DNA of 42,913 bases from JBQTHP01 sp052389755 (GTDB lineage Bacteria; Pseudomonadota; Gammaproteobacteria; Steroidobacterales; Steroidobacteraceae), in the NCBI GenBank assembly GCA_052389755.1, contig JBQTHP010000055.1, forward strand, positions 1 through 42,913, in the 5' to 3' direction. Shown piece after piece: positions 25,546-32,787 of this stretch. Position 1 is the first letter of the stretch, and each line of letters starts with the position of its first letter. A program made the position numbers and the translations under genes. Under the pieces are notes generated by a model. It searched no databases and was not told the DNA's origin. It was given only the letters and a program-made list of their open reading frames with translations.

Positions 25546-26808
25546 GTGAGCAACGACAGCCACGGCAGCGATCTCGAATCGCCGCCCGAATCGCGTGCCG
25601 CGCCTGAACGGCCTTCACCCCGGCGTCTTCCGGCCACGACCGACGCATCGCGCGGCGCGATGCAGGGGAGGCACGCGCGTCTGCGCGAGGACGGCTACTG
25701 CATCGACCAGCTTGCAGGCGAGGGGCCGGAAATCGCTCCGGAGAAACTCGCCGGCAGCATCGAGGGATTCGTCGGCTTCGCGCGCGTGCCGCTCGGCGTG
25801 GCAGGCCCGGTGCGCATCCACGGCGCCGCCGCTCGCGGGGATTTCTTCGTGCCGCTCGCGACGAGCGAGGGCACGCTGGTGGCATCTTTCCAGCACGCAT
25901 TCAACGCGATCAACCGCTCCGGCGGCGCCAACGCTCTCTGCACTCACGAGGAAGTCGGACGCGCGCCCTGTTTCGAGTTCGCGGATCTTCACGAGGCAGC
26001 CGCATTCACCGCCTGGCTCGTGCCGAAGCTCCCTGCGCTACAGGACATCGTAGCCGCGGGCTCGCGTCATTGCCGGCTGCGTTCGCTGCATACCTCGACC
26101 GTGGGCAACACGGTGTACGTACTCTTCAGTTTCTCGACCGGCGACGCCGCCGGGCAGAACATGGTTACCAGCGCCACGCAGGCGATCTGCGAGCAACTTC
26201 TGAAGGACACGCCTCGAGCACCTCGCTCGTGGCTCGTCGAGTCGGGGCTCTCCGGCGACAAGAAGGCATCGCCGATGGCTTTCCGCAGCGCCCGCGGACG
26301 CAACGCAAGCGCCGAAGTCACCCTGCCGGCGAAACAGGTCGAGCGATACTGGCGAGCCGAGGCTTCCGGCATGGCGCGGACCTGGAGCCAGGCGGTCGGC
26401 GGCACCGCACAGACCGGCTCGGTGAGTCTGCAGGGCAATGTCGCGAATGCGCTCGCGGCGCTGTTCATCGCCTGTGGGCAGGACGTCGCGTGCGTCGCCG
26501 AGGCGAGCACCGCGCTCACGCGCATCGAGCGAACGCCCGGGGGCGACGTCTATGCGTCGGTGACCCTGCCCAACCTGATCGTCGGCACCGTCGGCGGCGG
26601 TACGTACCTGCCGACTGCGAGAGAGTGTCTCGCGATGCTCGGCTGCGAGGGCCCGGGTCAGGCCCGCAAGTTTGCGGAAGTTTGCGCCGTCGTGGCGCTT
26701 GCAGGCGAGATCGCAGTCGTCGGCGTGATGGCGGGAAGCAATTTCGCGGGCGCGCACGCATCCGGTGGAGCACGGCGCCGTGCCGCGGACGGCGGGAGTT
26801 CGCAATGA
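25546..26808 (+). CDS. Class I-like hydroxymethylglutaryl-CoA reductase
   Basis: This 420-residue protein matches HMG-CoA reductase, the NADPH-dependent mevalonate-forming enzyme. Conserved pieces appear in order: VPLGVAGPVRIHG (81-93), LATSEGTLVAS with catalytic Glu108, DAAGQNM dinucleotide-binding segment (200-206), SGDKK with catalytic Lys239 or 240, CGQD with Asp313, GTVGGGTYLPTARECLAMLG (347-366), and a C-terminal AHASGG with His404 in the place of the catalytic histidine. All four catalytic positions are thus present. There is no membrane domain. The stop overlaps the next ATG (ATGA), linking it to an acyltransferase gene. No other mevalonate-pathway gene is in the window, so its pathway is unknown. 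Confidence 0.88.
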   Translation: MSNDSHGSDLESPPESRAAPERPSPRRLPATTDASRGAMQGRHARLREDGYCIDQLAGEGPEIAPEKLAGSIEGFVGFARVPLGVAGPVRIHGAAARGDFFVPLATSEGTLVASFQHAFNAINRSGGANALCTHEEVGRAPCFEFADLHEAAAFTAWLVPKLPALQDIVAAGSRHCRLRSLHTSTVGNTVYVLFSFSTGDAAGQNMVTSATQAICEQLLKDTPRAPRSWLVESGLSGDKKASPMAFRSARGRNASAEVTLPAKQVERYWRAEASGMARTWSQAVGGTAQTGSVSLQGNVANALAALFIACGQDVACVAEASTALTRIERTPGGDVYASVTLPNLIVGTVGGGTYLPTARECLAMLGCEGPGQARKFAEVCAVVALAGEIAVVGVMAGSNFAGAHASGGARRRAADGGSSQ

Positions 26809-27545
26809 GCAGCACGCGTAAGCCTTTTCGGCGTTTCATGCTGCGCAACGTGATCCCGCCGATCGCGCTCCAGACGTATCGCAGCCTGGGCAATTCGTGG
26901 CGCTACGTGACGGAGAACGAGGAGGCTCTCGAGAGCCTTCTGCGCTCCGGGCGCCCGCTGGTCGCGGCGTTCCTGCATGCGCGTACGTTTCAGCTCCTGC
27001 ACTACTTCGGCCGGCCCGAGCGCGGACGCTGGATTCTCATGTGCTCGCAGAGCCGCGACGGGGAGGCCATGGCGCGCGTCGAAGAGGGGCTCGGCTTCCG
27101 CGTCGCAAGAGGCTCGTCTGGCGGCGGCGGCGCGCGTGCGCTCGTCGAGATGATCAAGGCCTCGCGAGAGGATCGGGGACTGAACTCGTGTCTCGCGATC
27201 GACGGCTCACGCGGTCCGCGCGGCATTGCGCAGCTCGGCATTCTCACGCTCGCGCAGAAGACGGGCGGCATGCTCTTGCCCGTCGCAGCGTCGAGCTCAT
27301 CGGCCTGGGTGTATCGGAAGTCCTGGGACCGCACGGTGATCCCGAAGCCGCGCGCGGAAGTTCGCGTTCGCATCGGCGAGCCGCTCGAGGTGCCGCCGCG
27401 GCTCGACGAGTCGCGCACGGAGGAGATTCGTCGCCTGCTCGAGCGCAAGGTGCTCGCCATGCACACCGATCTCGACTCGCAGACGGGTTTCACCGACGCG
27501 GAGCCGCTGCAGGCGCCGCGGACACCCGCACCCGTTCCATCATGA
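26805..27545 (+). CDS. DUF374 lysophospholipid-acyltransferase-like protein
   Basis: The 246-residue product resembles the DUF374 family of LPLAT-type acyltransferases. The features are FLHARTFQLLHYFGR (an acceptor-binding HX4-type region near residue 50), SQSRDGEAMARVEEGLGFRVARGSS, the AIDGSRGPRGIAQLGILTLAQKTGG segment (the DGPRGP-like motif) and a basic C-terminus. It lacks a clear signal peptide; the hydrophobic N-terminal stretch may touch the membrane. It probably transfers acyl chains to a lipid, with unknown substrate. It overlaps the HMG-CoA reductase gene by 4 nt, and its last codons overlap the stop of the convergent Gre-like gene (TCATGA at 27540-27545). Confidence 0.82.
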   Translation: MSSTRKPFRRFMLRNVIPPIALQTYRSLGNSWRYVTENEEALESLLRSGRPLVAAFLHARTFQLLHYFGRPERGRWILMCSQSRDGEAMARVEEGLGFRVARGSSGGGGARALVEMIKASREDRGLNSCLAIDGSRGPRGIAQLGILTLAQKTGGMLLPVAASSSSAWVYRKSWDRTVIPKPRAEVRVRIGEPLEVPPRLDESRTEEIRRLLERKVLAMHTDLDSQTGFTDAEPLQAPRTPAPVPS

Positions 27546-28001
27546 TTCCAGGCGCGCGATTTCCGCCCGGGTTCCGAGCGCGCTGACCTCATCTCCCTGC
27601 CTGCGCCCGATCAGCGTCTCCGCCAGCGGGGAGACCCAGCTGACGAGACCCTGTGCGGGATCCGCTTCGTCCTCGCCCACGAGCCGAAACGCCTGCTCGT
27701 GGCCGTCTTCGAAGCGCAGCGTGACCTTCACGCCGAAACGGATCACGTCGGGATGCGGCGGCGCTTCGATCACGCGGGCCGAGGCACGGCGCTGGCTCCA
27801 GTAGCGCAGATCCCGCGCGATGCGCGCGAGCTCAGTCGCGTCCTCGCTCGCCCTCGAGCTCTCGCGAGCGGCCTCGAGATCGCGCACCTGAGTCTCGATG
27901 CGCTGCAGGCCGGCCGGCGTCACGAGGTTCGGGTGCGTGCTCACGATGCGTTCGGGCAGCGGCTCCGGGTGATCCGACTCGCGAACGAATGCACGGCTCA
28001 T
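27540..28001 (-). CDS. GreA/GreB-family transcription elongation factor homologue
   Basis: The 153-residue protein has the Gre family outline. An N-terminal part with the characteristic NLVTPAGLQRI and a helical stretch (IETQVRDLEAARESSRASEDATELARIARDLRYW) stands for the coiled coil. The C-terminal FKBP-like domain has FRLVGEDEADPAQGLVSWVSPLAETLIGRRQGDEV. Gre factors rescue backtracked RNA polymerase; the tip acidic pair can be EDATE. It is not the main GreA by sequence, more like the GreB-type paralogues. Its ATG overlaps the azlD stop (ATGA), an odd place for an elongation factor. Confidence 0.85.
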   Translation of the reverse strand: MSRAFVRESDHPEPLPERIVSTHPNLVTPAGLQRIETQVRDLEAARESSRASEDATELARIARDLRYWSQRRASARVIEAPPHPDVIRFGVKVTLRFEDGHEQAFRLVGEDEADPAQGLVSWVSPLAETLIGRRQGDEVSALGTRAEIARLES

Positions 28002-28333
28002 GCGCCCGCTCCGATGAATGCGCGGAGCAGCCAGAATACGCCCATGCCGCCGGCGATGGTGCCCAGCACGCTGCGCGTGACGAGAAAGATGCCGACCGCC
28101 GCGCACGCAGCGAGGAGACGGACGTTGTCGAGGCCGAGCGCGATCCGGCCGTCGCTCACGAGCAGGTCCGGCATGATGATGCCGGCGAGAGCACACACCG
28201 GCGCGTAGCGCAGCGCCGCCTCGACTTTCGGGGGCAGACGCACCTCGGCGTCCACGACGAGAAACGCGGCACGCGTGAGAAGGGTCGCGAGCGTGATGCC
28301 GGCGATCGTCAGCCACACTTCGGGCGCGCTCAT
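27998..28333 (-). CDS. azlD: AzlD-family branched-chain amino-acid exporter subunit
   Basis: The 111-residue protein has three to four membrane helices (VWLTIAGITLATLLTRAAFLV, ALRYAPVCALAGIIMPDLLV, LLAACAAVGIFLVTRSVLGTIAGGMGVFWLL) and the AzlD signature TRAAFLV near the N-terminus. With AzlC it forms a two-part exporter of branched-chain amino acids or analogues. It overlaps both neighbours by 4 nt (ATGA each), so the four genes from the GlxA-type regulator to the Gre-like gene form one operon. Confidence 0.9.
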   Translation of the reverse strand: MSAPEVWLTIAGITLATLLTRAAFLVVDAEVRLPPKVEAALRYAPVCALAGIIMPDLLVSDGRIALGLDNVRLLAACAAVGIFLVTRSVLGTIAGGMGVFWLLRAFIGAGA

Positions 28334-29043
28334 GCACGCTCCCGCGTGCGCGTCGCCGCGACCTCGGCGAGCATCGCGACCGCGATTCCGCAGACGACGC
28401 CGGCGAGCAGCCCGAGCTTCAGGGGCCAGCCGCGCGCGAGCACCGCGACCACGCCCGCGGCGATCACGCCAGCCAGTGCCGGCAATCGAGTACACAACGG
28501 GACCACCAGGGCAACCAGCGCGAGCGTGCCGGCGAGCTCGAGCCCTGCGTCCGCCCTGACGAAGCCCGCGCCGAGAATTCCCGCGATCGAGCCGATCTGC
28601 CACGCCAGCCAGTTGCACACCGCCGCGCCGGCAAAGTAGGCCACGCGATGCGGATAATCCGGCTCGGCCTCGAGCAGCGCCAGGAATTGCACGAACGTGA
28701 TGTCGCCGGTGACATAGCCGAGCGCGAGCCGGGCGCGCCGCGTCGTGCCTCGCAAATGCGGACGCAACGCGATGCTGTAGATCACGAAGCGCAGATTCAC
28801 GATGATTGCGGTCAGCGTGACGAGCCAGACGGGCGCCGCGGCGGAGATCAGCGGCAGCGCGGCGAGCTGCGCGGATCCGGCGTAGGCGGCCAGCGCCATG
28901 CCGAGCGCCTGGGGCAGCGTGAGTCCCGACTTCGCCATGGCGATGCCTGTGACGATGCCCCACGCGAGCACACCGGGCGACACGGGCAACAACTCGCGGA
29001 AGCCGCGCCGAAAACCCTCGATCGTGCGCCTTCGCATCTTCAT
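28330..29043 (-). CDS. azlC: AzlC-family branched-chain amino-acid exporter subunit
   Basis: The 237-residue membrane protein carries the AzlC features: FRRGFRELLPVSPGVLAWGIVTG, MALAAYAGSAQLAALPLI, NLRFVIYSIALRPHLRG and the D-TF segment GYVTGDITFVQFLAL. It has about seven membrane helices and is of normal length. It would export branched-chain amino acids with AzlD. The start is ATG 29043, overlapping the stop of the upstream regulator; ATG 29037 is an alternative. The regulator of this operon may be the AraC-type protein encoded first. Confidence 0.92.
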   Translation of the reverse strand: MKMRRRTIEGFRRGFRELLPVSPGVLAWGIVTGIAMAKSGLTLPQALGMALAAYAGSAQLAALPLISAAAPVWLVTLTAIIVNLRFVIYSIALRPHLRGTTRRARLALGYVTGDITFVQFLALLEAEPDYPHRVAYFAGAAVCNWLAWQIGSIAGILGAGFVRADAGLELAGTLALVALVVPLCTRLPALAGVIAAGVVAVLARGWPLKLGLLAGVVCGIAVAMLAEVAATRTRERA

Positions 29044-30050
29044 GGTGCGAAGCGCGCGCGATAGTCCTGCGGCGTCACTCCGAGTGTCCACCGGAACGCG
29101 CGTCGCAGCCGCTGCGCATCGCCGAACCCGCACTGGCGCGCGACATCCTTCAATTGCGTGGCGCCATCCTCGATGCGGCGCCGCGCTTCCTCCACCCGCA
29201 CCCGCATCACGTAGGCGGCAGGAGTCGCTCCGACGTGGGCGGCGAACTCGCGGGCGAAATGACGGGGGCTCAGGTTTGCCCGCGACGCGAGCCGCTCGAC
29301 CGACAGATCCGCATCGAGGTGCTCGAGCATCCACAACTCGAGCCGGCCGAAGCGGTCGTCGCGCTGCTGTGCCTCGAGGTAACGGCTGAACTGCGACTGC
29401 CCGCCGGGGCGCTTGAGGAACATGACGAGCTCCTGCGCGACGGCCAGCGCCGTGGCCTTGCCCCAGTCCTCCTCGACCATGGCGAGTGCCATGTCCATGC
29501 CCGCGGTCACGCCCGCCGAGGTGTAGAGCTTGCCGCTGCGAACGTACAGCGCGTCCTCCTCGACGTGCGCCGCCGGCGCAAGCCTCGCGAGCTTCGTGCA
29601 GTACGCCCAGTGCGTCGTGGCCCGTTTGCCGTCGAGCAACCCGGCTGCCGCCAGGACCATCGCGCCGGTGCAGATCGAGCCGATTCGCCCGACCCGCCGC
29701 GATTGCTCGCGGATCCAGGTGAGCATCGCCTCATCCTGCATCGCCGCCTCGTATCCGATGCCGCCCGCGATGAGGAGCGTGTCGGCGCGGCTCGCGTTCC
29801 GGTAACTGCGCGCCGCAACGAGCTGCAGGCCCCCCGACGTGTCGATCGGGCCGGCGCGGGCGGCTACGAGCTCGATCTCGTACGCCTTGCCGCGCGCCCC
29901 GCGATGATCCCGCAGCCAGCGGCTCGTGCGCGCGAAGACCTCGAGCGGTCCGGTGATGTCGAGCACCTGCGCCTGCGGATAGGCGAGCATGACGATGCGG
30001 TGCGGGCGGCGCCGCTCTCGTCGCGCGGGCAAACCCGGCTTGGTATGCAT
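29040..30050 (-). CDS. GlxA-family AraC-type transcriptional regulator
   Basis: The 336-residue protein joins an N-terminal DJ-1/PfpI-like domain (RIVMLAYPQAQVLDITGPLEVF, residues 18-39; the nucleophile-elbow segment GSICTGAMVLAAAGLLDG near 122-139) to a C-terminal AraC double helix-turn-helix (LSVERLASRANLSPRHFAREF, then LKDVARQCGFGDAQRLRRAFR). Members sense small molecules through the first domain, but the ligand is unknown here. It is the first gene of the azlCD-gre operon and is divergent from a gene for a stand-alone PfpI protein, with a palindrome between them. Confidence 0.92.
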   Translation of the reverse strand: MHTKPGLPARRERRRPHRIVMLAYPQAQVLDITGPLEVFARTSRWLRDHRGARGKAYEIELVAARAGPIDTSGGLQLVAARSYRNASRADTLLIAGGIGYEAAMQDEAMLTWIREQSRRVGRIGSICTGAMVLAAAGLLDGKRATTHWAYCTKLARLAPAAHVEEDALYVRSGKLYTSAGVTAGMDMALAMVEEDWGKATALAVAQELVMFLKRPGGQSQFSRYLEAQQRDDRFGRLELWMLEHLDADLSVERLASRANLSPRHFAREFAAHVGATPAAYVMRVRVEEARRRIEDGATQLKDVARQCGFGDAQRLRRAFRWTLGVTPQDYRARFAP

Positions 30051-30115
30051 GACCGGAGATTGTGGTCGAGCCCGGCGGCGCCCCGCCAGAGGCGCCCGGA
30101 CTGCATGGCAGAAAA

Positions 30116-30131
30116 TGACGCCTCGGCGTCA
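30116..30131. promoter_or_regulatory. Palindrome between divergent GlxA-type and PfpI genes
   Basis: TGACGCC-TC-GGCGTCA is a perfect 7-bp inverted repeat in the 117-nt divergent spacer, 37 nt before the PfpI start. It is a candidate operator for the adjacent regulator. AraC-type proteins usually prefer direct repeats, so this assignment is weak. Confidence 0.35.
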
Positions 30132-30167
30132 GATCGGACGGCGGGGCCCGGGTGTACCGTACCGCCC

Positions 30168-30842
30168 ATGAACCGTCGTCAAGCCATCGGCGCCACCGTC
30201 GGCGCATCCGTTGCCGTCTTCGGCGCCGCTGCAGCGACGCTCACCCTGACGAAGCGTGAGCGCGTTCGCGTCGCATTCATGCTGGGCGACTCGGCGAACG
30301 TCATCGATACCGCCGGGCCGTGGGAAGTGTTTCAGGACGTCATGGTGGACGGTCCGCCGGGCCACTCCCATCCGTTCGAGCTCTACACGGTCGCGCCACA
30401 GGCGGGACTCCTGCGCATGACCGGCGGCCTGCAGGTGAAGCCCGATTTCACGATCGAGGACGCCCCGGCGCCCAACGTCATCGTCGTGCCGGCGCACCGC
30501 TCCACGGATGCTTCACGCGAATGGCTGCGACGCGCAAGCGGCGCAACCGACGTCACGATGTCCGTGTGCACCGGTGCCTTCCAGCTCGCCCGAGCGGGCC
30601 TTTTGAAAGGCTTGCAGGCTGCGACTCACCACGATTTCTGGGACGCGTTCGCGAAGGAATTTCCCGACATCGAGCTGCGGCGCGGGCTGCGTTTCATCGA
30701 CAGCGGTCGCATCGCGACGGCCGGCGGGCTTACTTCCGGAATCGACCTCGCCCTGCACATCGTGCAACGTTACTACGGCGAGGCGGTCGCCTCAGCGACC
30801 GCCCGCTACATAGAGTACCAGAGCGAGGCATGGCGCGGCTGA
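30168..30842 (+). CDS. Exported DJ-1/PfpI-family protein
   Basis: The 224-residue protein starts MNRRQAIGATVGASVAVFGAAAATLT, a twin-arginine-like or plain signal/anchor sequence. A DJ-1/PfpI domain follows (RVAFMLGDSANVIDTAGPWEVFQD, then VPAHRS, then the elbow SVCTGAFQLARAGLLKG with the likely nucleophile Cys near residue 128, and ATHHDFWDAF). It resembles the sensor half of GlxA-type regulators without the DNA-binding part. Enzymatic roles in the family include isonitrile hydratase and chaperone or glyoxalase-like activities; none can be chosen here. It is divergent from such a regulator and ends 8 nt from the convergent lipoprotein gene. Confidence 0.85.
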   Translation: MNRRQAIGATVGASVAVFGAAAATLTLTKRERVRVAFMLGDSANVIDTAGPWEVFQDVMVDGPPGHSHPFELYTVAPQAGLLRMTGGLQVKPDFTIEDAPAPNVIVVPAHRSTDASREWLRRASGATDVTMSVCTGAFQLARAGLLKGLQAATHHDFWDAFAKEFPDIELRRGLRFIDSGRIATAGGLTSGIDLALHIVQRYYGEAVASATARYIEYQSEAWRG

Positions 30843-30850
30843 TCATCTCT

Positions 30851-31120
30851 TCAGTAGCGCATCACGCTGTCGAGGGCCGCTTCCACCTTCTGGAACTGCT
30901 CCCAGCCGCAGCGCTTGTCATCGAGGCTCGGGCCGTAGGCCATGCAGACCTGCGTGTCCGGGAGCGAGCGCTGCTGCGAGACCTGCTGGTCGACACCGTC
31001 GATCAGGTCCGCGGCACTCTGCCCCCGGGGCGTCGCACAGCCTCCGAGCGCGATGGCCGCGATGGCGGCGCATGCGAGTGCCGCAAGAGTCCCGAGCGTG
31101 CGTCCGTTGAAGATGAACAT
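30851..31120 (-). CDS. Small lipoprotein of unknown function
   Basis: The 89-residue product has a signal peptide with lipobox LGGC (Cys at about residue 28) and a mature part of about 60 residues with two further cysteines (VCMAYGPSLDDKRCGW) that could form a disulfide. A GGGAG ribosome-binding site precedes the ATG at 31120; the frame is open upstream but has no signal there. I know no function. The 380-nt stretch from 31121 to 31500 contains no gene and holds two large inverted repeats. Confidence 0.75.
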   Translation of the reverse strand: MFIFNGRTLGTLAALACAAIAAIALGGCATPRGQSAADLIDGVDQQVSQQRSLPDTQVCMAYGPSLDDKRCGWEQFQKVEAALDSVMRY

Positions 31121-31269
31121 GGTGCGTCTCCCTCTGCTGACTTGAGCAGTGGACGACACACTAGCTTCCCTCATTGATCTGAAAAACGGGCGGATTGCGA
31201 AAAGACTGTTCTGAAATGGGAGACAAAAGAGGACTATCCCCGTCGGACCTAAGCGAAAACGAGGCGGCC

Positions 31270-31338
31270 CGGTTTGCTCGATGGCGTTTTCATTCGCTCC
31301 ACGATATTCGCTCGGTGAAAACGCCATCGAGCAAGCCG
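31270..31338. repeat. 23-bp inverted repeat, REP-like (IR1)
   Basis: Arms at 31270-31292 and 31316-31338 are complementary over 23 bp with one mismatch; the inner 17 bp (GCTCGATGGCGTTTTCA) are perfect. The loop is 23 nt. On the minus strand the loop contains GTGGAGCGAAT, resembling the GTGG-headed REP elements linked to RAYT transposases. No transposase is present nearby. Confidence 0.85.
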
Positions 31339-31354
31339 TGCCACTCCGCGACGT

Positions 31355-31405
31355 GGAGCCGCCATGCGGGCCGAATCAATTCGGGCTTGCCCGCACGGCG
31401 GCTCC
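31355..31405. repeat. 17-bp inverted repeat, REP-like (IR2)
   Basis: Arms at 31355-31371 and 31389-31405 are complementary over 17 bp with one mismatch (GGAGCCGCC-A/G-TGCGGGC). A short inner stem CCGAA/TTCGG sits in the loop. GTGG precedes it directly at 31353, again as in REP elements. With IR1 it fills the region upstream of mtoX. Confidence 0.8.
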
Positions 31406-31500
31406 TCTTCCCGCGAAGTCCGTAGCCGGCGAAGCCGCGCGCCGTGCTAAAGTCCGCCGCCCACTCCTCACGCCCGTTTCAACCCTCGAGGAGATCAGCG

Positions 31501-32787
31501 ATGAGCATGCGATCCCTTTGCATCGCGGCGGTGCTCGTACTCTCCGGGACTGCGACCGCCGACGAAACCTGCAACTCGCCGTACATGTCCGGGCTCATCA
31601 AAGGCCAGGAGGATTTCATTCACGTCTGGACGCTCGGCGTCGAAGGCCTCGGCGACGGGTCGGACAAGCTCGTCACGATCGACGTCGATCCCGACTCGAA
31701 GACCTACGGCAAGGTGATTCACACGCTGTCGGTGGGCGAACGTGGCGAAGCGCACCACATGGGGTTCACCGACGATCGAAAGCATCTGTGGGCCGGCGGG
31801 CTCGCGAGCAGCAACATCTACGTCTTCGACGTCGGGACCGATCCGTCGAAGCCCAAACTGGTGCGGACGATTTCGGATCTGAGCTCGAGAACGGGATATG
31901 TCGGGCCGCACACGTTCTATGCGCTTCCCGGCCGGATGCTGATCGGCAATCTGTCCAACGCGAAGGACAAGGGCGGCGTGACCGGCATGGCCCAATACAA
32001 CAATCACGGCGGCTTCGTTGCGAAGTACGACATGCCGGTCACCGAGCTCGGCGGTGTGAAAGGCGACGGCTATGGCTACGACATCGCGATCAATCCGGCA
32101 CGAAACGCGCTGCTCACATCGAGCTTTGCCGGCCTGGACAACTACCGGCGCAATCTTGGTGAAGTGGTCGCCGATCCGGAGGCGATGAAGCGCTTCGGCA
32201 ATACCATGGTGATGTGGGACCTGAAGGCCATGCGTCCCCTGCAGATCTTCGAAGTGCCCGGCGCAGCGCTCGAAATCCGCTGGTCGTTGAAGCCGGGCGA
32301 TGACTGGGCGATCACCGCGACCGCATTGACGTCGAAGCTCTGGCTGATCCGCCCGGATGCGAAAGGCCGCTGGACGGCGAAGGAAGTCGGCACGATCGGT
32401 GATCCCGCGAAGATCCCCCTGCCGGTGGACATCTCGATCACGGCGGACGGCAAAGGTCTGTGGGTGAACACGTTCATGGACGGGACGACGCGCTACTTCG
32501 ACCTGTCGAACCCCGAGCAGCCTCGGCAGGTGTACGAGAAGCACACCGGCAAGCAGGTCAACATGATCTCGCAGAGCTGGGACGGCAAGCGCGTCTACAT
32601 CACTTCGAGCCTGCTCGAAAGATGGGACAAGACGGGTGCGGACAACGAGCAGTTCCTGCGCGCTTTCCACTGGGACGGGAAAGATCTGCGGCCCGCCTTC
32701 GAGGTCGATTTCACGGCGCAGAAACTTGGCCGCGCCCATCACATGAAGTTCACGGCCCGGCCTGTGCGCACGACGGCGCTGCGGTGA
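31501..32787 (+). CDS. mtoX: Methanethiol oxidase (SBP56 family)
   Basis: The 428-residue protein belongs to the selenium-binding protein 56 family, whose bacterial members include the copper-dependent methanethiol oxidase that turns methanethiol into formaldehyde, H2S and H2O2. It has a signal peptide (MSMRSLCIAAVLVLSGTATA) and is thus periplasmic, as for characterised MtoX. Family-like segments are GEAHHMGFTDDRKHLWAGGL, VGPHTFYALPGRMLIGNLS, GYGYDIAINPARN and the C-terminal AHHMKF. The His-rich blades may hold copper. GAGGAGA lies 6 nt before the ATG. It overlaps a SCO-type gene by 4 nt, an arrangement known for mtoX loci; the mauG-like gene also reported there is absent. Confidence 0.88.
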   Translation: MSMRSLCIAAVLVLSGTATADETCNSPYMSGLIKGQEDFIHVWTLGVEGLGDGSDKLVTIDVDPDSKTYGKVIHTLSVGERGEAHHMGFTDDRKHLWAGGLASSNIYVFDVGTDPSKPKLVRTISDLSSRTGYVGPHTFYALPGRMLIGNLSNAKDKGGVTGMAQYNNHGGFVAKYDMPVTELGGVKGDGYGYDIAINPARNALLTSSFAGLDNYRRNLGEVVADPEAMKRFGNTMVMWDLKAMRPLQIFEVPGAALEIRWSLKPGDDWAITATALTSKLWLIRPDAKGRWTAKEVGTIGDPAKIPLPVDISITADGKGLWVNTFMDGTTRYFDLSNPEQPRQVYEKHTGKQVNMISQSWDGKRVYITSSLLERWDKTGADNEQFLRAFHWDGKDLRPAFEVDFTAQKLGRAHHMKFTARPVRTTALR

